Source: Clostridium rectalis
Lineage (GTDB): Bacteria > Bacillota > Clostridia > Clostridiales > Clostridiaceae
Assembly (NCBI RefSeq): GCF_900626095.1
Contig: NZ_UYZZ01000003.1
Location: 1 to 64,000, forward strand
Direction of reading: 5' to 3'
Length of the DNA: 64,000 bases
The notes under the pieces were generated by a model. It did not search any database and was not told where the DNA came from. It saw only the letters and a program-made list of their open reading frames with translations. Numbering within the stretch: the first letter of the stretch is position 1; each line of letters begins with the position of its first letter. A program made the position numbers and the translations under genes. This document shows, in pieces, positions 18,529 to 27,439 of this stretch.

Positions 18529-20608
18529 ATTCTGTTTTAAAATTCTTAACTTCATCCTTAAGCTTTAATGCCATAGTATTAAGTTCTTCAACTAAAGCAT
18601 TAATTTGTTCCATCTCCGCATTTTGCTCCTCCGTAGCACCACATACATTTTGTGCCGCCTCGGCTATATTGTCAGATACATTAGCCACATTATCCACTAC
18701 TGTTAAAAGTTTATTTCTAGAGTCATCTACACTATTTAAACTTCTTGTAATATTATTAATCTTTTCTACTACATTCTCTATAGAAAGATTTATGTCCTTA
18801 AATGTGTTTCTTGTATCATTTACTGCATTATTTTGTTCTATAACCACTAGTTCTGATTTTTTTATAGTATTTTTTGCTCTTTCCACATCTTTTTGAATAT
18901 TAGTTATAATAGCCTTTACATTATTAGTAGACTCGGCTGTACCCTCTGAGAGTTTCCTTACTTCCTCTGCCACTACTGAAAATCCTTTTCCCGCCTCTCC
19001 TGCTCTTGCTGCTTCAATAGCTGCATTTAGTGCAAGTAGATTTGTCTGTTCTGATATTGATGTTATAGTTTCAACTATAGATCCTATATTATTTGCTTTC
19101 TCACTTAAGGAATTTATAACCTGTGTTACATTTTTTGAAACCTGACTATTTTCTTCATTTTTTTCTTCAAGTTTTTTAATAGTTTCAAAACCTTTGTTAG
19201 ATATTTCATAAACTTTTTGGGATGATTGTCTACTTTCCTCTATATGAGAAACAACTAAATCTAATTCACTAGAAAGTTCACCTGCGGCTTGTACACCCTC
19301 TTTTGCATCTTCTGCTCCTGAATCCGTACTGCTTGCCACATCAGTTATAGTTTTTGCAACTTCGTTTATAGATCCTGAAGTTTGCTGTGTTGAAGCCATT
19401 AATGATTCTGAAGACTCTGTAACCACCTCTGTAGCTTTATGTATGTTATTAATTAATGCCTTCATATTTCCAATCATGATGTTAAATGCACTACTTAAAG
19501 TTCCTATTTCATCTTTAGATTTATAACCACTGCATACTGTTAGATCTCCTTCAGAGGCCTTTTTGGTTAACTTAGCCAATTCAATTAAAGGTTTTGTAAA
19601 GTTATTTGATATAAAATATGTTAAAATTCCAACCAATAATAAAATTAAAACTCCAAAAAGTATTATTTTATTATTTATACTCGTTATCATTATAAAAGCA
19701 TCTTTTTCATTTTCTACAGTTATTACAGCCCAACTTTGAGATTCTCCAGGAAGCTTTATTCCTTGATAAGCACTAATAATCTTATTTCCACTTGTATCAT
19801 TGTATTCTGCAACTCCATTCTTACCACCTAAAGCTTCATTTGTTATTAATTTTAATTTTTCTGGAACTTCTATAGTTTTTTTCTCTGTTTTAGGACTGCC
19901 ATTTTTATCCTTAATTACCTTACCGGACTCATCCCTTACTCTTACAGTTTTTTTAGAACTTTTATAATTATATATCTCACTTACCTGTATTCTATCTGGA
20001 TGAGCGATAACTGCACCTTCTCCATCTATAATATATGCATATGTTTGTTTATTACTATATTTTTCAACCATTTTTTGAAGTTCATTTAACTTTAAGTCCG
20101 CATCCATAACTCCTACCATTTTACCCAAATCGTTTATTATAGGAAAAATAACTGAATTAATAGCTTCACAATCATCATTTACAGTCAAATATGATTTACT
20201 TACAAAAGGTTTCTGAGTTGTTATTGATTGTTTAAACCACCATCTATCTCCTCTGTTAGTAAGGTTACCTCTACTCCTTGCTGTTTGATTTCCATTTAAA
20301 TCTTGTACACAAAACAAATCAAAATATGGATTCCTTTCTATAGTACTTTTTACTGCCTTGGACTGTTTATTCTTGTCAAACTCCTTTAAATTGTCATTAT
20401 TTACTAATTCTTCTGTAATTAAATAAGCTTTATCCATATAATCCGTAACACCATTGGCTATAGTTTTAGCTAAAACTTTATGATCCTCAAAAATATGATT
20501 TTTTAAATTTCTAGTTATATAAAAATTATAAATGAAATTAGATATTATAAATGGTATAGAGACTAATAATACAGCTATAACTATTAATTTTTGTTTTATT
20601 GATCTAAT
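18527..20608 (-). CDS. Methyl-accepting chemotaxis protein with dCACHE domain, ATT start
   Basis: The frame gives a 693-residue receptor if translation begins at ATT 20608, eight bases after GGAGG. Residues about 8-30 form the first membrane segment ([20 protein letters not shown]). About 31-310 is a periplasm-facing dCACHE sensor with a charged insert near 217-250, the second membrane segment is at about 315-334, then HAMP, then the signalling hairpin with [19 protein letters not shown]. An in-frame ATG at 20437 would give a protein without the first membrane anchor and has no good ribosome site. No ATG, GTG or TTG lies in frame between the ribosome site and 20437. It senses a small molecule and controls CheA. 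Confidence 0.85.
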   Translation of the reverse strand: MRSIKQKLIVIAVLLVSIPFIISNFIYNFYITRNLKNHIFEDHKVLAKTIANGVTDYMDKAYLITEELVNNDNLKEFDKNKQSKAVKSTIERNPYFDLFCVQDLNGNQTARSRGNLTNRGDRWWFKQSITTQKPFVSKSYLTVNDDCEAINSVIFPIINDLGKMVGVMDADLKLNELQKMVEKYSNKQTYAYIIDGEGAVIAHPDRIQVSEIYNYKSSKKTVRVRDESGKVIKDKNGSPKTEKKTIEVPEKLKLITNEALGGKNGVAEYNDTSGNKIISAYQGIKLPGESQSWAVITVENEKDAFIMITSINNKIILFGVLILLLVGILTYFISNNFTKPLIELAKLTKKASEGDLTVCSGYKSKDEIGTLSSAFNIMIGNMKALINNIHKATEVVTESSESLMASTQQTSGSINEVAKTITDVASSTDSGAEDAKEGVQAAGELSSELDLVVSHIEESRQSSQKVYEISNKGFETIKKLEEKNEENSQVSKNVTQVINSLSEKANNIGSIVETITSISEQTNLLALNAAIEAARAGEAGKGFSVVAEEVRKLSEGTAESTNNVKAIITNIQKDVERAKNTIKKSELVVIEQNNAVNDTRNTFKDINLSIENVVEKINNITRSLNSVDDSRNKLLTVVDNVANVSDNIAEAAQNVCGATEEQNAEMEQINALVEELNTMALKLKDEVKNFKTE

Positions 20609-20811
20609 TTTAACCCCCTCCTTTTCATATGTTTTAACCTAGTAAAAAATAAAAAAACTCCTTCAAGTGTATAATATATCATTTTTTGGTAAATATCAAT
20701 AAAATTTGTAAAATATTTTGGATAATTATCATATTTTATCATTGCGATTCTGTATAATTTTACACTTTATTTATTTAGTCGTATAGAAAATATTAAAGTT
20801 AACACTACTTT

Positions 20812-21321
20812 TTATTTTCTTATACCATATCCTCCATAAATAGTTTTAGTATCATTTATTGATATAACAGATCTAACATGAGTTTTTTCTATTATTTTTA
20901 CAATTTCATTTTTTCTTCTTCTCTTTGCATGAACCATAAGAATATTTTTATTTTCGTTTATACCTTCCGCGGTAATTTTTGTAACACCTACATTTTCCCC
21001 TCTTAATGCTTCAGCTAATTTATTACCATCCTTTTCTGAAACAATAACACTAACAGTCAAAAGTCCCAAAGCTAATTTTTCCTCTATAATAGACCCTAAA
21101 TAGTTCCCACATGCAAACCCTAATGCGTAAATTACCATTCTTATAGGATCATCACTTATTCCTACCAATACCTTATTTATTAAATATAACCATATAAAAA
21201 CTTCTACAAAACCTATTATAGAACCATATATTTTTTCCCCTCGAGTTATTAAAACAGTTCTTATAGTCATAAGAGATACCTCTAAAATTTTAGCTAAAAA
21301 AATAAAAATATAAACTATCAT
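20812..21321 (-). CDS. UPF0316 / DUF2179 membrane protein
   Basis: A 169-residue protein with three membrane segments in the first 85 residues (FIFLAKILEVSLMTIRTVLI, EVFIWLYLINKVLV, VIYALGFACGNYLGS) followed by a cytoplasmic DUF2179-type domain (LTVSVIVSEKDG, GVTKITAEG). The family is widespread in Firmicutes and has no proven function. The ATG follows GGGGTGGGG. It ends 491 bases before the receptor gene ends upstream of it and is probably a single-gene unit. Confidence 0.85.
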   Translation of the reverse strand: MIVYIFIFLAKILEVSLMTIRTVLITRGEKIYGSIIGFVEVFIWLYLINKVLVGISDDPIRMVIYALGFACGNYLGSIIEEKLALGLLTVSVIVSEKDGNKLAEALRGENVGVTKITAEGINENKNILMVHAKRRRKNEIVKIIEKTHVRSVISINDTKTIYGGYGIRK

Positions 21322-21347
21322 AACCCCACCCCTTTATAAATAATAAA

Positions 21348-21397
21348 AAATAATAATTTTAGAGAATAACATTTGATATTCTCTAAAATTATTATTT
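21348..21397 (-). terminator. Terminator after the short tspO
   Basis: AAATAATAATTTTAGAGAATA (from 21348) pairs perfectly with 21377-21397 across an 8-base loop. It spans the stop codon of the short tspO. Confidence 0.78.
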
Positions 21398-21778
21398 ATT
21401 CATATACCATATAGAACCATTTAAATAAGCCGCAAAAGTTGACCAAAATAAATACGGTATTAACAAATATGCTGACACTTTATCTATTTTAATAAATTCA
21501 ACTGTAGTAAGTATTATAAAAACTAGTAATGTTAACAATTCTGCAAAAGATAAACCTTTTAACTTAAGTCTAAAAAATATATATGGCCATAATATGTTAA
21601 GAACAAGTTGTACAGAAAAAAATATCATAGCCTTTTTTATTCTTTTCCCCTTTTTACCTAGACATAGTATTCTTACTGCCGAAATTGCAATCAGAGTATA
21701 TAATATACTCCATACAGGAGCAAATATCCACTGTGGTGGCATAAATGTTGGTTTTTTTATTCTCTTCATAGTTTCCAC
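21392..21778 (-). CDS. Short TspO-like protein lacking the first membrane segment
   Basis: About 128 residues starting at GTG 21778, ten bases after AAGGA (a TTG at 21805 would add nine residues). It begins directly at the loop KRIKKPTFMPPQWIFAPVW, which in TspO precedes the second membrane helix, and then continues through NILWPYIFF and PYLFWSTFAAYLNGS. Four of five helices are therefore present. The upstream neighbour hom ends at 21837, so no coding room is left for a first helix. It may be a functional reduced form, a partner of the full-length TspO at 17943, or decaying. It follows hom by about 58 bases. Confidence 0.75.
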   Translation of the reverse strand: METMKRIKKPTFMPPQWIFAPVWSILYTLIAISAVRILCLGKKGKRIKKAMIFFSVQLVLNILWPYIFFRLKLKGLSFAELLTLLVFIILTTVEFIKIDKVSAYLLIPYLFWSTFAAYLNGSIWYMNK

Positions 21779-21836
21779 TAATATCACATCCTTTTTAATA
21801 TACAATATTAGTTTTAACCACTTATATTATTTAATA

Positions 21837-22856
21837 CTATATTTTATATAAATTTATTAAATCTTTTAGTGCAGCAGCAGCAGCTCCTCTTGTATTTGAC
21901 GCTCCTCCAATTACACAAATTTCTCCCATAGTATCTGTATTGAATATAATTCCTTTATTACTTCCATCTACACCATATAATAAATTTTCCTTATCTATTA
22001 ATTCTGGTTTAACCTCTAACTGAATTTCTCCATTATTATAATATGCTCTACTTACCAATTTTATTTTTTTGCCTGTTTTTTTAGCATTAATAATATCTTC
22101 TTTTTTTACTTCATTAATTCCTTTTATTTTGATATTTTCAAAACTACTACTACACCCCATAAAACTATTTGCTAATATTAATATTTTACAAGCACTATCT
22201 ACACCACTTGTGTCCATATTATTATCTTTTTCTGTTATATTTTTAGTCTGAGCTATATTTAATGCTTGCTCATAATTCAAATTTCCCTTTTCCATTTCTG
22301 TTAATATATAGTTTGTTGTTCCATTTAATATTCCAACTATAGAACTTACTTTACATCCTGCTAAACAGTAATATCCTATATCCATAGTAGGTAATGCAGC
22401 AGCAGTTGCTCCGCTATATTTGATTTTAGTTTTCTTTTTTTTAGCTAAATTCATTATTATATTAAAATTTCTTACTAAAGCTCCTTTAGAAAGAATTACT
22501 GTATCCATTCCACTATTTATTGAAGATAATATATGTCTTAATGCAGGATCTCCTGATTCAATATCTCCATAAGTACATTCAACTAATACATCTCCTTCAT
22601 AAATTGGATAAGTATAAAAAGATTCTTTATTAATTTTTCCATATTCCATTAATCCATCTGAACTGTCTTTACACCCTAATAATAAATCTATATTAATCCC
22701 CTCATCCTCAAATATACATACTTTATTTCCTATAATACCACTAAGGATTAGATCCAAATTATATTTCTCTTTAATGTATTCTTTTTTTTCACTGAACAAT
22801 TTAACGAACTGCTTCCCTACATTTCCATACCCTGATAAAATTATTTTTTTAATCAT
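21837..22856 (-). CDS. hom: Homoserine dehydrogenase
   Basis: A 339-residue NAD(P)-dependent enzyme that reduces aspartate semialdehyde to homoserine for threonine and methionine synthesis. The N-terminal Rossmann motif is LSGYGNVGKQF. The signature SSIVGILNGTTNYILTEME and DTSGVDSACKILILAN identify the catalytic domain. It lacks the C-terminal ACT domain found in longer forms (about 430 residues), so it may escape threonine feedback. No thrB or thrC is adjacent. The ATG follows GGGGAT. A short TspO gene lies downstream on the same strand. Confidence 0.9.
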   Translation of the reverse strand: MIKKIILSGYGNVGKQFVKLFSEKKEYIKEKYNLDLILSGIIGNKVCIFEDEGINIDLLLGCKDSSDGLMEYGKINKESFYTYPIYEGDVLVECTYGDIESGDPALRHILSSINSGMDTVILSKGALVRNFNIIMNLAKKKKTKIKYSGATAAALPTMDIGYYCLAGCKVSSIVGILNGTTNYILTEMEKGNLNYEQALNIAQTKNITEKDNNMDTSGVDSACKILILANSFMGCSSSFENIKIKGINEVKKEDIINAKKTGKKIKLVSRAYYNNGEIQLEVKPELIDKENLLYGVDGSNKGIIFNTDTMGEICVIGGASNTRGAAAAALKDLINLYKI

Positions 22857-23108
22857 AGTTATCCCCTTTCCCTCTTAAACTTTATATTATTGTAATCGTT
22901 TTTTTGAAAGTTATATGGATATTTACTATTCTTAAGTTACCTTAGTTTTTCATAAACTAAAAAACTTCATAGGTTAAATAACCTATATACCTTTTAAACA
23001 TTTAATAAATCTTTAAATAAAAATTATTTTAAAATTAAAAACTTTATAAATATAATTATACAAATTTATTATAACATACTAATTTAATTATCAAAATATG
23101 TAATATAT

Positions 23109-23150
23109 AAAAAAAAAAGTGAATACATTGCTATAATAGCACATTCACTT
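23109..23150 (-). terminator. Terminator after padR
   Basis: AAGTGAAT (23117-23124) pairs with ATTCACTT (23143-23150) and an inner TGCTAT pairs with ATAGCA. The minus strand then reads a T-tract of ten or so. It overlaps the padR stop codon. Confidence 0.82.
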
Positions 23151-23599
23151 TAGCCATACAAATCCTTATAAACTATTTTAAATACTTTTAAGGCTTCCTC
23201 TATCTTATTTTTCAACAAATGTTTTCTTTCCCCTAATTCTCTTTTTCCTTCTTCTGTTATAGTATATATCTTTTGCATTTTCTTTTTAGAATTATCCCAT
23301 CTTCCTTCTACAAATTTAGCCTTCTCAAACTTTTTAAGAAGTGGATATATTCCCCCAGTACTTGGTATCCATAACCCATTAGTTCTTTCACCAATCTGAT
23401 GTGCTATATCATTGCCATTTGTAGGTCCTAAGTCCAATACGTATAAAACATATAGGGGCAGTAGTCCCTTTGTAAAAACCTGCCCTACTGCTTCTTTTTC
23501 CTTTTCAACTTTTTTAAGTTCCGCTAGTTTTCTTTTATAATCATCATATAATCTTTTTTCTTCTGCTTTTGTATCTTCCCCTAAGCTAAAGTTACTCAT
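23150..23599 (-). CDS. PadR-family transcriptional regulator
   Basis: A 149-residue repressor. The first 40 residues are a charged helix (AEEKRLYDDYKRKLAELKK). The winged helix follows (about 44-120), with GLLPLYVLYVLD, the PadR motif GGIYPLLKKFEKAKFVEGRW and YTITEEGKREL. Only four bases separate it from degV, and its ribosome site GGGAG lies in the end of degV, so they are translationally coupled. The palindromes upstream of degV are the likely operator. The inducing ligand is unknown. Confidence 0.87.
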   Translation of the reverse strand: MSNFSLGEDTKAEEKRLYDDYKRKLAELKKVEKEKEAVGQVFTKGLLPLYVLYVLDLGPTNGNDIAHQIGERTNGLWIPSTGGIYPLLKKFEKAKFVEGRWDNSKKKMQKIYTITEEGKRELGERKHLLKNKIEEALKVFKIVYKDLYG

Positions 23600-23603
23600 A
23601 TTT

Positions 23604-24455
23604 TTATGGCTCCCTTACTAATACAACTCCTACCAAACCTGGTCCACTATGTACACCAGATACAGGGCTTATTTCTCCTGCAAAACATACATCTTCAACA
23701 TTTTCATAATTTCTTATGCTATCGCATATTTTTTTACTTTCTTCTAATGCATTTCCATGACAAACATAAATTTTATGTTTAGCATCTTTAATGATATTTT
23801 TTATTGTGTTAAGAAGTCTATTGATAGATTGTTTTCTACCTCTTACTTTATCAAAGGTATAATACTTTCCATCATTGGAGTCAACAGCTATTATCGGTTT
23901 TATATTAAGTAATTCGCCTATGGTCCCGGAAACTTTACCTATTCTTCCACCTTTTTTTAAATATTCTAAAGTACCAACCACAAAAAACAACTTTGTTCTT
24001 TTTTGAATATTAGGTATTTCTTTGATTATTTCTTCAAATTTTTTACCTTCTCGTACCATCTCAGCACACTCTTTGACTATTATACCCTCCCCCATAGATA
24101 TAGATTTTGAATCGCATATATAAGTTTTTATATTAGGATGATTCTCACTTACTATCTTAAAAGCATTATAAATTCCTGATAACCCAGAAGATAAGGTTAC
24201 TGCTATTACATGAGTATATCCTTGCTTTTCAAGATTACTTAGCATATCATCCATATCTTTCATGGATGGTAATGATGATGTCGGCACCTCATTTTCTAAA
24301 TTATCATATACTTCCTTTGGGGTTATATCTAATTTATCCCTATATTCTCTATCTTTATATATTATTCTAAAAGGTAACACCTGAATATTATATTCTTTTA
24401 TAAACTCCTCTGATAAATCCGAAGTAGTATCTGTTATCATTGCAATCTTCTCCAA
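23604..24455 (-). CDS. DegV family fatty-acid-binding protein (FakB-like)
   Basis: A 283-residue DegV protein: AMITDTTSDLS at the N-terminus, VPTSSLPSMKD (the TSxP motif), TLSSGLSGIYNAF, GRIGKVSGTIGELLNIKPI, and HSGPGLVGVVLVREP at the end. It would hand a bound fatty acid to fatty acid kinase. The start is TTG 24455, eight bases after GGGAGG; the ATG at 24473 lies within that ribosome site. It forms an operon with padR, behind a palindromic operator. Confidence 0.9.
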   Translation of the reverse strand: MEKIAMITDTTSDLSEEFIKEYNIQVLPFRIIYKDREYRDKLDITPKEVYDNLENEVPTSSLPSMKDMDDMLSNLEKQGYTHVIAVTLSSGLSGIYNAFKIVSENHPNIKTYICDSKSISMGEGIIVKECAEMVREGKKFEEIIKEIPNIQKRTKLFFVVGTLEYLKKGGRIGKVSGTIGELLNIKPIIAVDSNDGKYYTFDKVRGRKQSINRLLNTIKNIIKDAKHKIYVCHGNALEESKKICDSIRNYENVEDVCFAGEISPVSGVHSGPGLVGVVLVREP

Positions 24456-24538
24456 TTTATTTTCCTCCCTCATCTATTATGTGTTTTTATTAAATATTGT
24501 TCCACTTATATATAAATTATATCATTATATTTTTAATT

Positions 24539-24580
24539 ATCAATAGTGATATATATCACTATTGATATGTATCACTATTG
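24539..24580. promoter_or_regulatory. Candidate PadR operator
   Basis: ATCAATAGTGATAT and its perfect inverse form a 28-base palindrome (24539-24566). A further half-site ATCACTATTGAT follows at 24571-24582. The site lies about 90 bases upstream of the degV-padR operon and fits autoregulation by PadR. Confidence 0.65.
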
Positions 24581-24598
24581 ATATGTATATACAAAATT

Positions 24599-24627
24599 AA
24601 AGTAGTACCTATTAAAAGTACTACTTT
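24599..24627 (-). terminator. Terminator after the zinc-ribbon membrane protein gene
   Basis: AAAGTAGTAC (24599-24608) pairs perfectly with GTACTACTTT (24618-24627); TTAATTTTGT follows on the minus strand. Confidence 0.65.
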
Positions 24628-24635
24628 ACAATATA

Positions 24636-25055
24636 CTACGTTCTTAATTTAAATTTAAATAAACATCTCGGACAAGTAACTAAAATATTTCCTTTATTCT
24701 TTGGTAATCGTAGTTTCTGAGAACAGTTAGGACACTTTGTAACTAAAAAATGTTTTTTAGTATTAAATCTTTGCTTAACACTATTAATTCTTGATTTAAC
24801 ATTATACAAGAAATTGCCACTTCCCAGATTATGAAAATATTCTTTTACCTTTCCTTCAAATCTTTCATAGTAAAACATTTCTTCTGTTCTTTTATTTATA
24901 TTACGTGACCTAGTTCTTATAAATGAATAAATAACTAAAGCTATCCCTATTATAATTCCATATTTAGTAAATATAAGTGCTACTCCTAATACAAACATAA
25001 TTTTTGATAATTTATCCCATCCATATATATCATTTGAATAATTCATATTATTCAT
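24636..25055 (-). CDS. Membrane protein with C-terminal zinc ribbon, unknown function
   Basis: A 139-residue protein with one long or two short membrane segments (about 18-46; IMFVLGVALIFTKYGIIIGIA), a charged middle part and a C-terminal ribbon TKCPNCSQKLRLPKN...CPRCLFKF with two CxxC pairs. The ribbon resembles those in MJ0042-type zinc-ribbon proteins. The start at 25055 is preceded by GGGAGG; the longer frame (to 25103) has no site. It stands alone between a terminator and a gene-free stretch. Confidence 0.7.
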   Translation of the reverse strand: MNNMNYSNDIYGWDKLSKIMFVLGVALIFTKYGIIIGIALVIYSFIRTRSRNINKRTEEMFYYERFEGKVKEYFHNLGSGNFLYNVKSRINSVKQRFNTKKHFLVTKCPNCSQKLRLPKNKGNILVTCPRCLFKFKLRT

Positions 25056-25437
25056 ACTACAATTACCTCCCTGTAATATTAATTTGTATCTATATATTAA
25101 CATATTTATGCTCCTTTCATTATTAAAGTTTTTTAAACTTTTTGTGCATTATATATGTATCAGTTAGATTGACAAGTATACATAATTTCATTATTCTATA
25201 TTGATAAGTTCAAAAATGCAATTAAATAAGCTAAGTATCCATATAAAATATTTTTTCTAAACTTATTAAAATAATATATTTAAATCAATTCCATGTATAA
25301 TAAAAATTTCATAAAAGGAGAATTTTATTATACCAAAAACAAATGTTAGCCAATAGGTTATCCCCTCTGTTAAAGAAGAAAAGGTAAAAAAATATAGAGG
25401 ATAAAACATATTAATGTTTTATCCTCTATATTTTTAA
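25056..25437. other. Intergenic stretch with a possible gene relic
   Basis: At 25314-25320 AAAGGAG is followed by ATA 25330 and a frame reading IPKTNVSQ, a TAG stop, then VIPSVKEEKVKKYRG to a TAA at 25402-25404. It resembles a tiny gene with a damaged start and an internal stop, but chance cannot be excluded. The terminator at 25393-25430 overlaps its end. Confidence 0.3.
25393..25430 (-). terminator. Terminator after the S41 peptidase
   Basis: Seventeen bases from 25393 (TATAGAGGATAAAACAT) pair perfectly with 25414-25430. The minus strand continues with TTTTTTTACC. Confidence 0.88.
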
Positions 25438-27054
25438 TTATTTAAATTCTACATATACGGATGTTTTTTCCTTTAGTATCTTACCATCTTTTGATTTTAT
25501 ATTATCTACTATTAAACAATACTTACCTGAAAGTGTTGCTGTTTTTTTTGGAGTAACTATAACTTTTTTGTCATCTATTACACACTCTATATCTAATTCA
25601 TCAAATGTGTTTTCATTTACAAGTTTTATAGTTTCATTATTTATAGTTTTTTTATCTAAATCCATATTAAATTTTATTATGAAATTATTATTCTGTTTAT
25701 TCTTTACTAATTTATTAAATTTTTTTATATTATTAAAATAAATACTTCTCTCATTTTTTACAAATTCCTTAGTAGTTTTATTAAAACCATTTGAAGTTCC
25801 TAAATAAATTTCATTATTTTCAGCTTTATCTACTATATAATTAATACCTTTATAATATTCTTTGTTTGTAACTTTAGTTAAATCTATTAGGAAATACTCA
25901 TTACCTAATTTCACCTTCAATAATCCTGTTTTATCCTCTTTTTCTTTACCTGAATACAATAGTTTAGCTACTAGCAAAGGGTCCATATCCTTTGTATCTA
26001 AATCCGGTATTATTCCAACCTTATGTATAGTACTACCTTTTGGAGAATAAAAACTATGGGTTGTAAGTTTTAATACTCCTCCATCAGAAAGTGGGAAACT
26101 ACTTTGTTGTATTCCCTTTCCAAAACTTTTTATGCCTATAAAAAATGCTTTATTATAATCTTTTATAGCTGCAGACAATAATTCTGATGCAGAGGCTGTA
26201 TAATCATTTATTAAAAATATAGTTGGCTTGTCTATTACATAACCATGATTTACACCTTTGTATTCCACAGCATTTCCACCTTTGTCCTTCATAATTATAG
26301 CTGTATCTTCTCCTATAAAATTACCAGCAATATTATATGCAGAATTAGTATATCCTCCAGTATTATTTCTTAAATCTATAATATATCTATCAACCTTGTC
26401 CTTCACTTCATTTACAGCATCTAAAAATAATTTAGGTGTATCCATACCAAATGTTTGGATTTTTATGTAAGCTATATGGTTATCCAATATATTCCATTGA
26501 ACAGTAGGCACTTCAATTTTTTTTCTTTCTACAGAAAAAATTAAAATTTCCTTTCCTCTTTTTATAACTAACTTTACTTTTGTTCCTTCTTCACCTTTTA
26601 AATATTTTATAGCGTCTTCTAATTTTACTCCTTTAAGTACTTTATCATCAACTTTAGTAATTATATCCCCTTGCTTTATTCCTACTTCTTTAGCTGGAGA
26701 ATTATCCATTACCATTTTAATTCTAATTCCTTCAATATCCTCCTCATTATATATACCTATACCACAAACTGTATTATTTACCGCATTAGTAAAATCTTTG
26801 AAATCTTCCGAACTAAAATATTCAGTATAAGGATCTCCTACCCCTTTTACTATATCCTTTATATTATCTTTTTCTAGTATTTCTTTTGGTACATCTTTTA
26901 TATAACCATTTCTTATTAAATATCTAACTTGGTCTATTGCAGAATCAGAATTAGTAGATGATGCATGTACTACATTACTGGATATACCACATATAAATGT
27001 AAACATTAATGTAAATACAATGCCTAATATCCTATTACCACGTTTGTGTTTCAT
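25438..27054 (-). CDS. S41-family C-terminal processing peptidase with PDZ domain
   Basis: A secreted or membrane-anchored serine protease of 538 residues. The N-terminus has a hydrophobic signal (GIVFTLMFTFICGISSNVVHA). PDZ lies at about 85-170 (GIGIYNEEDIEGIRIKMV), the S41 core at about 190-370, with the catalytic serine in NDYTASASELLSAA and lysine in IKSFGKGIQQSSF. The C-terminal 90 residues look like an SbsA/Big-type beta domain (NFIIKFNMDLDKKTINNETI). I chose ATG 27054 behind GAGG over GTG 27066. It may be involved in envelope or spore processing, but its target is unknown. Confidence 0.88.
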   Translation of the reverse strand: MKHKRGNRILGIVFTLMFTFICGISSNVVHASSTNSDSAIDQVRYLIRNGYIKDVPKEILEKDNIKDIVKGVGDPYTEYFSSEDFKDFTNAVNNTVCGIGIYNEEDIEGIRIKMVMDNSPAKEVGIKQGDIITKVDDKVLKGVKLEDAIKYLKGEEGTKVKLVIKRGKEILIFSVERKKIEVPTVQWNILDNHIAYIKIQTFGMDTPKLFLDAVNEVKDKVDRYIIDLRNNTGGYTNSAYNIAGNFIGEDTAIIMKDKGGNAVEYKGVNHGYVIDKPTIFLINDYTASASELLSAAIKDYNKAFFIGIKSFGKGIQQSSFPLSDGGVLKLTTHSFYSPKGSTIHKVGIIPDLDTKDMDPLLVAKLLYSGKEKEDKTGLLKVKLGNEYFLIDLTKVTNKEYYKGINYIVDKAENNEIYLGTSNGFNKTTKEFVKNERSIYFNNIKKFNKLVKNKQNNNFIIKFNMDLDKKTINNETIKLVNENTFDELDIECVIDDKKVIVTPKKTATLSGKYCLIVDNIKSKDGKILKEKTSVYVEFK

Positions 27055-27085
27055 ATTAACCCTCACCTTCCTTTTAATAAAAATT

Positions 27086-27140
27086 ATACCATAAAAATCT
27101 TAACATAATAAAATATATTACTTAAGGATTTTTATGGTAT
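27086..27140 (-). terminator. Hairpin downstream of the ABC operon
   Basis: ATACCATAAAAATC (27086-27099) pairs with GATTTTTATGGTAT (27127-27140) with a TTAA extension. AATTTTTATT follows on the minus strand. It may also hold the S41 promoter region. Confidence 0.5.
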
Positions 27141-27189
27141 GTATTTAAATTAATTATATAATTTCAATATTAAATAATTTATAAGAATT

Positions 27190-27426
27190 TTAAACAGCTT
27201 CATTTTTTTTATTAATGAGTGGGCAACAGAAGATAGTATATATAAATATAAGTAAACTCCCATTTAAAATATTTCTTGTAAAACAAGTAATTTGTTGCTT
27301 TAATAGTATACTCAGTAACAAAATAATAATCAATGCTATTAAACTAAATACCAAATATCTGTTTTTCCTTTTTTTATAACCTATTACATTTACTATTATT
27401 AAACACATAGCTATAGTTAAACTCAT
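27190..27426 (-). CDS. Small membrane protein at the end of the ABC operon
   Basis: A 78-residue protein with three hydrophobic segments (SLTIAMCLIIVNVIGY, YLVFSLIALIIILLLSILL, NGSLLIFIYTIFCC). Its start ATG follows GAGGTG that overlaps the end of the permease gene, so it is co-translated with the ABC exporter. Unrecognised; probably an accessory subunit. Confidence 0.7.
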   Translation of the reverse strand: MSLTIAMCLIIVNVIGYKKRKNRYLVFSLIALIIILLLSILLKQQITCFTRNILNGSLLIFIYTIFCCPLINKKNEAV

Positions 27427-27439
27427 AATTTCACCTCAT

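Noticed and set aside
20437-20608. Frameshift or truncation of the chemoreceptor N-terminus
   Set aside because: The frame is continuous through the membrane segment up to the ribosome site; only the start codon is unusual.
22857-23108. T-box or lysine/threonine riboswitch upstream of hom
   Set aside because: No AGGGTGG-type T-box core or lysine riboswitch core is visible on the minus strand; only AT-rich DNA with short repeats.
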